The notes under the pieces are model-generated. The model worked only from the letters and a program-made list of their open reading frames with translations, ran no database searches and was not told the DNA's origin. This document shows positions 30,563 to 34,881 of a DNA stretch of 34,881 bases, piece after piece. Position 1 is the first letter of the stretch. Each line of letters opens with the position of its first letter. The position numbers and the translations under genes are program-made. Origin of the DNA: JABCYV01 sp035512155. GTDB taxonomy: Bacteria > Acidobacteriota > Terriglobia > Terriglobales > Acidobacteriaceae. The DNA lies in contig DATKEN010000002.1 in assembly GCA_035512155.1 (NCBI GenBank), forward strand, positions 1-34,881. The letters run 5' to 3'.

Positions 30563-31723
30563 CTAAAAGTGCTCGTCGATCCTTGGCACATGCTCGGCCT
30601 TCCCTCCGAGTCCGCCCAAACCTCTGGCTTGGATGGCTCGATCCCACGGCCCCCCTTGCCAGTTGTCTTTTTTCCTCTCGGGATAGATCCATAGCGGCAG
30701 CGTGATTAGCAAATTAAGCGCGATAGCCTGCGCATAAGGTTCGTACTGCGCGCGCAGACTCGCCAGTTTCGCCTCGGCGTCGCCATCATCGCGCACCTTT
30801 AGACCACGTTCGCCCAGACTCTGCCGCAATTGCGCTAGCTCGGCGGCCGGCAGTCGGTCCGGCGCATGCGGGTCGTAGCTCGCATTCACTACCTGCGCCA
30901 GGTCGACCACCGCGTGCCGCGCCATTGCGAATGTGATTTTAGCCTGCTCGAGACGAATTCCCTCCACCCCAGCGATAACTAACGCAGTCGCGTCCAGAAT
31001 CGTGGTCAGCGCACCGAGCCACGACTGATTATTGTGTTGCGAACGAAAGAAGCTGAGCGCAGGGTAAGACAAATGGCTCTCCAGGACCTCAGCTGCCCAG
31101 TGTTCCCAGTCGCGAAAGACTCGATCCAGCCCGGTCTGCTGAGGATGGTTGCCAAATCTGGCGAGTAACTCGGCCGCAGAGGGCGGAGATCCGGCGCGCG
31201 CGTCCAAGAGAGAAATTTCGATTTCGCGGCGAGAAAAGGACGAATAAATCGTCGGCAGGTATCCCACTACGATTCCCAGGAAGGCAAACCCCATGCCGGC
31301 CTCGAGCACGGCCAGCGTGCGCGCGATTCCCGAGGTGGGGGTGATGTCGCCATATCCCAGGGTGAAGAAAGTCTCGCCGCTGTGGTAAACCAGCGCCCCA
31401 AAAGTGATGGGCTCGTTCCCCAATTGAACGTGTTCTCCCGCGCCGTATTGCAGCAGGGCGAACCCGAAGATCAGGCCGAAGGCCCAGAAAGCCAGCAAGA
31501 AAATCAGTGAGAGAGGGCCAAAATATCCGAGAAAATTCTCCCGCCGCCCGGCTGAGTCGATATGGCTCCCAATTGCTCTCCAAGGGCGCCAAGTCCGGCG
31601 ATAGAACCATGCAGTCAGACGAAAGTGGCGCTGCACCCGCCGTGGCAGAACGACGGTCTCAAAGGCGTCCAGCAGAATCAGGAAAATGACCACAATGCCG
31701 GCAATGGTGGAGAAAATCTGCAT
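30563..31723 (-). CDS. Two-TM potassium-channel family protein
   Basis: The protein has 386 residues. TM1 (IAGIVVIFLILLDAFETVVL) and a second hydrophobic segment (YFGPLSLIFLLAFWAFGLIF, then GFALLQYG) come before the pore. The pore helix and selectivity filter are GETFFTLGYGDITPTSG, with the canonical TLGYGD. A further helix (LAVLEAGMGFAFLGIVVGYL) leads into a cytosolic region of about 200 residues rich in helices (ISLLDARAGSPPSAAELLAR, FAMARHAVVDLAQVVNASYD), without a RCK/TrkA nucleotide domain. A weak hydrophobic segment (AQAIALNLLITLPLWIY) is near the end. It probably passes K+, gated by an unknown signal. It sits between kdsA (60 bp upstream) and kdsD (93 bp downstream) on the same strand. 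No Shine-Dalgarno is visible. Confidence 0.87.
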   Translation of the reverse strand: MQIFSTIAGIVVIFLILLDAFETVVLPRRVQRHFRLTAWFYRRTWRPWRAIGSHIDSAGRRENFLGYFGPLSLIFLLAFWAFGLIFGFALLQYGAGEHVQLGNEPITFGALVYHSGETFFTLGYGDITPTSGIARTLAVLEAGMGFAFLGIVVGYLPTIYSSFSRREIEISLLDARAGSPPSAAELLARFGNHPQQTGLDRVFRDWEHWAAEVLESHLSYPALSFFRSQHNNQSWLGALTTILDATALVIAGVEGIRLEQAKITFAMARHAVVDLAQVVNASYDPHAPDRLPAAELAQLRQSLGERGLKVRDDGDAEAKLASLRAQYEPYAQAIALNLLITLPLWIYPERKKDNWQGGPWDRAIQARGLGGLGGKAEHVPRIDEHF

Positions 31724-31783
31724 GTTGGCGTCAGATGAGATGGGATGGTAGCAGATTCGATGACAAAGAAGCCGGAGCGGATT

Positions 31784-32626
31784 TCACGGTGTCTGATGCG
31801 CCGCCGTCAGGGCTCCCTGTACCGCTTGCAACTCCTTCAACACCGCGCGGAGTTTCGTGGATTCCAGCGCGTTCGCACCGTCTGATTTGGCTTCTTTGGG
31901 ATTGTCATGCACTTCGAGAAAGACTCCGTCTACGCCAACCGCAACCGCGGCGCGGGCCAAAACAGGGATGAATTCTGGTTGTCCGCCGCTCACGGCGTCA
32001 TCTCCGTCGGCGGACGCTGACGGTAACTGGACCGAGTGGGTCGCGTCGAAAACCACCGGCACAAATTTCCGCATGATAGCCAATGAGCGCATATCGACTA
32101 CCAAGTTGTTGTAGCCGAACGAACTTCCCCGCTCAGTGACGAAAACTTTGTCGTTGCCTGCCGTGCGGCACTTTTCGACTGCATGCCGCATATCCCAGGG
32201 CGAGGCGAACTGGCCCTTCTTGATATTCACCACGCGGTCGGTCATGGCGGCGGCCACAATCAGGTCGGTTTGGCGGCACAGAAATGCGGGAATTTGCAAT
32301 ATGTCGGCGACTTCGGCCACTCTCGCAACATCGGTGGTCTCGTGTACATCGGTGAGGACCGGCAGGTGCACCTCATCTTTCACCCTCTTCAGGATACGCA
32401 GACCCTCAGCCAGTCCCGGACCGCGATAGCTGCGCATGGAGGTCCGATTGGCCTTGTCGTAGGAAGCCTTAAAGATGAAAGGGAAGTTTAGGGAACGCGT
32501 AACGCCCTTGATGACTTCGGCCATGAAAAGCGCATGGTCTTCGCTTTCGATCACGCACGGCCCGGCAATAAGGAACAGGTTCCCCGAGCCGATGCGAACA
32601 TTGTCGAGTTGGAAGGAAGTCGTCAT
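31784..32626 (-). CDS. kdsA: 3-deoxy-8-phosphooctulonate synthase (KdsA)
   Basis: The protein has 280 residues, the expected length. Conserved blocks run in order: NLFLIAGPCVIESEDHALFM, FPFIFKASYDKANRTSMRSY, RGPGLAEGLRILKRVKDEVH, PVLTDVHETTDVARVAEVAD, ILQIPAFLCRQTDLIVAAAM, VNIKKGQFASPWDM, ERGSSFGYNNLVVDMRSLAI and FDATHSVQLPSA. It condenses PEP with arabinose-5-P to Kdo-8-P. The DVHE segment and the Cys in the N-terminal GPCVIE are typical of this aldolase-fold family, and a cysteine at that metal position points to the metal-dependent form. No ribosome-binding site is visible. It is preceded by a 102-bp gap to pyrG that carries an inverted-repeat element, and followed by the K+ channel gene and kdsD. 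Confidence 0.95.
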   Translation of the reverse strand: MTTSFQLDNVRIGSGNLFLIAGPCVIESEDHALFMAEVIKGVTRSLNFPFIFKASYDKANRTSMRSYRGPGLAEGLRILKRVKDEVHLPVLTDVHETTDVARVAEVADILQIPAFLCRQTDLIVAAAMTDRVVNIKKGQFASPWDMRHAVEKCRTAGNDKVFVTERGSSFGYNNLVVDMRSLAIMRKFVPVVFDATHSVQLPSASADGDDAVSGGQPEFIPVLARAAVAVGVDGVFLEVHDNPKEAKSDGANALESTKLRAVLKELQAVQGALTAAHQTP

Positions 32627-32652
32627 TGCGGGAGAGTTTGCTTCGTACTCCT

Positions 32653-32714
32653 GTCATCCTGAGCGATGCGGACGAGCTAGCAGCGCGTGTCCGTTGGCAC
32701 AGTCGAAGGATGAC
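32653..32714. repeat. Inverted-repeat element between kdsA and pyrG
   Basis: GTCATCCT (32653-32660) and AGGATGAC (32707-32714) enclose TGAGCGATGCGG on the left and CAGTCGA on the right. CATCCTGAGCG...TCGAAGGATG elements of this type recur in many bacterial genomes and look like interspersed repeats. It fills most of the kdsA-pyrG gap. Confidence 0.55.
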
Positions 32715-32728
32715 CTGTTCGACGGTTT

Positions 32729-34402
32729 TTATCTTCTTCCCATTTTTTCCGGGCGATGGAACATCTCAACTTCGGCCGCGAGCTTATCCGCTCGCCGCTT
32801 CAGCCCGTGTTCGTAGGCTGCGCCGACGAACGTTTTAAACAGGGGATGCGGCTCCAACGGCTTCGACTTAAACTCGGGGTGGAACTGGCATCCGATGAAA
32901 TGGGGATGATCTGGCAGTTCGATCATTTCCACATATGTGCCATCTGGAGTTGATCCCGAGATGCGAAGTCCGCCGGCGGTCAGAGTACCTTCATATTCAC
33001 GATTGAATTCGTAACGATGGCGATGACGCTCGCTGATCTCGAACTTGCCGTAAATCCTATACGCCAGGGTTCCCGGCTCAATCTTGCAGGGCCACGCGCC
33101 CAGCCGCATGGTGCCACCGAGTTCCTCGACCCCGCGCAATTCCCGTAGCTTGTAGATGACGCGGTGGGGCGTAGCAGGATCGAATTCGCTGGAGTTGGCG
33201 TCGGCCAGCCCACACACATCGCGTGCGAACTCAATGCAGGCGACCTGCATGCCCAGGCAAATACCGAAAAAGGGAACCTTTTTCTCACGGGTATAGCGGA
33301 TTGCGATCAACATCCCCTCAATGCCGCGCTTCCCGAAGCCTCCGGGCACCAACAGCCCGTCATAATCAGCGAGCTGTTCTTCGTAGGTGCGATCTCCGGT
33401 CTCTAAACCTTCAGCTTCGACCCAGTTCAAGTTAAGCTTGAGGTTATGCGCCAGAGCGCCATGTACCAGCGCCTCTTTCAGCGATTTGTAGGAGTCTTCA
33501 TACTCCACGTATTTGCCCACAATGCCAATTGTGACTTCCGCCTTCGGGTTGTAAACACGGTGGACAATTTCCTCCCAATCCTTGAGATCTCGCTCCTTGG
33601 CGTTGAGATGAAGGTATCGAAGTACCAGTGTATCTACACCTTCCCGGGAGAAAACCACCGGTACCTCATAGATCGTCGCCACATCTTTGGCGGTGATGAC
33701 CGCTTCTTCTTCCACATTACAGAAGAGCGCGATCTTCGATTTGATCTCTTTCGAGAGGAAGCGGTCAGTACGACAGAGCAGAATGTCAGGCTGGATCCCA
33801 ATGCTGAGTAATTCCTTGACCGAGTGCTGCGTTGGCTTAGTCTTGAGTTCCTGCGCAGCCGCGATGAACGGGACCAGAGTGACGTGCATGAACAGCGTAT
33901 GTTCGCGGCCCAGTTCCTGGCGCATCTGCCGAATGGCTTCCATGAAGGGCAGGGATTCGATGTCGCCAACCGTGCCGCCAATCTCGACGATGGCTACGTC
34001 CACATCCTGCGCCACTTTTTTCATAGCGGCCTTAATCTCGTTGGTGACGTGGGGGATGACCTGCACCGTCTTTCCTAGGTAGTCGCCGCGGCGCTCTTTG
34101 GCAATGATCTGCTCGTAGACGCGGCCGGTGGTCCAGTTGTTATCGCGCGAAAGCTTGGCGTGAGTGAAACGTTCGTAATGCCCGAGGTCAAGATCGGTTT
34201 CGGCACCGTCGTCGGTCACGAATACCTCGCCGTGCTGGAAGGGCGACATCGTGCCCGGGTCGACGTTGAGGTAAGGATCGAACTTCATCAGATTGACTTT
34301 CAATCCGCGACTCTCCAGCAGACAGCCAATCGAAGCCGCAGCGAGACCCTTGCCTAACGAAGACACCACGCCGCCAGTCACAAAGATGTACTTTGCTGAC
34401 AT
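32729..34402 (-). CDS. pyrG: CTP synthase
   Basis: The protein has 557 residues. The N-terminal synthetase domain starts MSAKYIFVTGGVVSSLGKGL and AAASIGCLLESRGLKVNLMK, then the metal and UTP motifs DPYLNVDPGTMSPFQHGEVF and VTDDGAETDLDLGHYERFT, up to IEIGGTVGDIESLPFMEAI-type sequence. The glutamine amidotransferase domain (about 300-545) has LLVPGGFGKRGIEGM, the nucleophile in FFGICLGMQVACIEFARDVC, and the His/Glu pair in IGCQFHPEFKSKPLEPHPLF. It makes CTP from UTP, ATP and glutamine; CTP is needed for CMP-Kdo, so grouping with kdsA and kdsD makes sense. GAGGAAGCG before ATG supports the start; a CATAAT about 60 bp upstream is a possible -10. Confidence 0.97.
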   Translation of the reverse strand: MSAKYIFVTGGVVSSLGKGLAAASIGCLLESRGLKVNLMKFDPYLNVDPGTMSPFQHGEVFVTDDGAETDLDLGHYERFTHAKLSRDNNWTTGRVYEQIIAKERRGDYLGKTVQVIPHVTNEIKAAMKKVAQDVDVAIVEIGGTVGDIESLPFMEAIRQMRQELGREHTLFMHVTLVPFIAAAQELKTKPTQHSVKELLSIGIQPDILLCRTDRFLSKEIKSKIALFCNVEEEAVITAKDVATIYEVPVVFSREGVDTLVLRYLHLNAKERDLKDWEEIVHRVYNPKAEVTIGIVGKYVEYEDSYKSLKEALVHGALAHNLKLNLNWVEAEGLETGDRTYEEQLADYDGLLVPGGFGKRGIEGMLIAIRYTREKKVPFFGICLGMQVACIEFARDVCGLADANSSEFDPATPHRVIYKLRELRGVEELGGTMRLGAWPCKIEPGTLAYRIYGKFEISERHRHRYEFNREYEGTLTAGGLRISGSTPDGTYVEMIELPDHPHFIGCQFHPEFKSKPLEPHPLFKTFVGAAYEHGLKRRADKLAAEVEMFHRPEKMGRR

Positions 34403-34605
34403 CGCTTCCTCGCCTTAAATTGTGTTTGGAATTTTGTGCAGGATGGGTGCACGACCTATTATGCCAGAAACAGGGTTAGATGACTAGGTATTGTTGCCAA
34501 GCGTAGAGGTTCAGCCCGCGCATCGCCGCAAAAATGTGGCTTTGGCGCTGACAGGCCAGCGCAGTAGACTAGGTGAAATTCACGTCCGTCAAAGAAATTA
34601 ATCCG

Positions 34606-34881
34606 ATGCGTCAGTTGTATCGCTTTTTGTCGGCCGCGCTGCTGGGAATCCTCTCGTTCGTGCTGCTGCCCCCTCCAGCCCAGGCCCAACAGCTCGCCAA
34701 GCGTCTCATCCTGAAGGACGGCTCTTACCAGCTTGCCAGCAAGTGGGAAGTGAAGGGCGACCGTGTGCGCTACCTGAGTGCAGAACGCAACGATTGGGAG
34801 GAGGTGCCCAAATCCCTGGTGGATTGGGAGGCCACGGACAAATACGAGAAAGACCGTGCTGCGGGTGCGCCTCCGCCCGAG
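34606..34881 (+). CDS. Secreted protein of unknown function, C-terminus cut by window edge
   Basis: The 92 visible codons begin MRQLYRFLSAALLGILSFVL, a signal peptide ending near PAQAQ. The mature start QLAKRLILKDGSYQLASKWE, then VKGDRVRYLSAERNDWEEVP, resembles exported acidobacterial proteins with a small beta domain that begins 'LKDGSYQ.. WEVKGDRVRY' (my impression). The frame is open to position 34881. It is divergent from pyrG. No clear Shine-Dalgarno is seen before ATG; upstream bases are AT-rich (AAAGAAATTAATCCG). Function is unknown. Confidence 0.8.
   Translation, partial: MRQLYRFLSAALLGILSFVLLPPPAQAQQLAKRLILKDGSYQLASKWEVKGDRVRYLSAERNDWEEVPKSLVDWEATDKYEKDRAAGAPPPE

Noticed and set aside
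1..34881. tRNA, rRNA, CRISPR array, insertion sequence with transposase, prophage genes
   Set aside because: None was seen on reading both strands; the only repeats are the palindromes, the octamer arrays and the CATCCTGAGCG element.

Overview
The window (about 57% GC by eye, not counted) looks like a chromosomal segment of a diderm soil bacterium, most likely an Acidobacteriota (Terriglobia/Koribacter-like) member. Reasons: complete Kdo (LPS core sugar) synthesis enzymes, a UB2H-type PBP1b, exported proteins and short conserved proteins of types I associate with that phylum, and an ECF42-type sigma factor beside DGPF/YCII genes. The taxon is an inference from protein families; no rRNA or tRNA gene is present.

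Layout. 1-2502: a cut-off NTF2/SnoaL-like gene, a glycine-rich membrane protein, a secreted protein of unknown function and a small cytosolic protein. 2569-5787 (minus strand): a compact operon-like block of small enzymes (a broken VOC gene, two PhnB-like VOC proteins, two YCII/DGPF proteins, a DUF899 thioredoxin-fold protein and a tiny CxxC membrane protein). It is divergent from the ECF42-type sigma factor gene at 5865, which probably controls it. 7221-12228: ROK sugar kinase, a redoxin plus stand-alone DsbD alpha-domain pair, an exported protein, an L,D-transpeptidase lipoprotein and an M23 peptidase. 12252-19059: an FHA-GAF-AAA+ sigma-54 activator and a very large Lhr helicase. Between them lies a non-coding stretch with a three-half-site dyad and a strong plus-strand terminator that no gene explains. 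19255-20406: two paralogous secreted proteins. 20513-34402: Kdo/envelope and housekeeping genes (kdsC, TPR protein, PBP1b, beta-propeller lipoprotein, proS, kdsD, K+ channel, kdsA, pyrG). The window ends inside another secreted protein gene.

How they work together. KdsD makes arabinose-5-P, KdsA condenses it with PEP, KdsC dephosphorylates Kdo-8-P, and PyrG supplies the CTP needed to activate Kdo. PBP1b, the L,D-transpeptidase and the M23 peptidase build and remodel peptidoglycan. Most remaining genes act in the envelope or in stress and redox responses.

The most unusual signals are: (1) a family of GC-rich REP-like palindromes, one copy intergenic and others apparently inserted in frame inside kdsD and lhr; (2) an element of about 457 bp between kdsD and a small gene, in which a broken four-helix-bundle (23S rRNA IVS-type) gene sits between two inverted arrays of 8-bp tandem units; (3) five genes with a TANAAT -10 box only 5-7 nt before the start codon and no Shine-Dalgarno, suggesting frequent leaderless mRNAs; (4) the unexplained terminator and structured stretch at 14289-14560.
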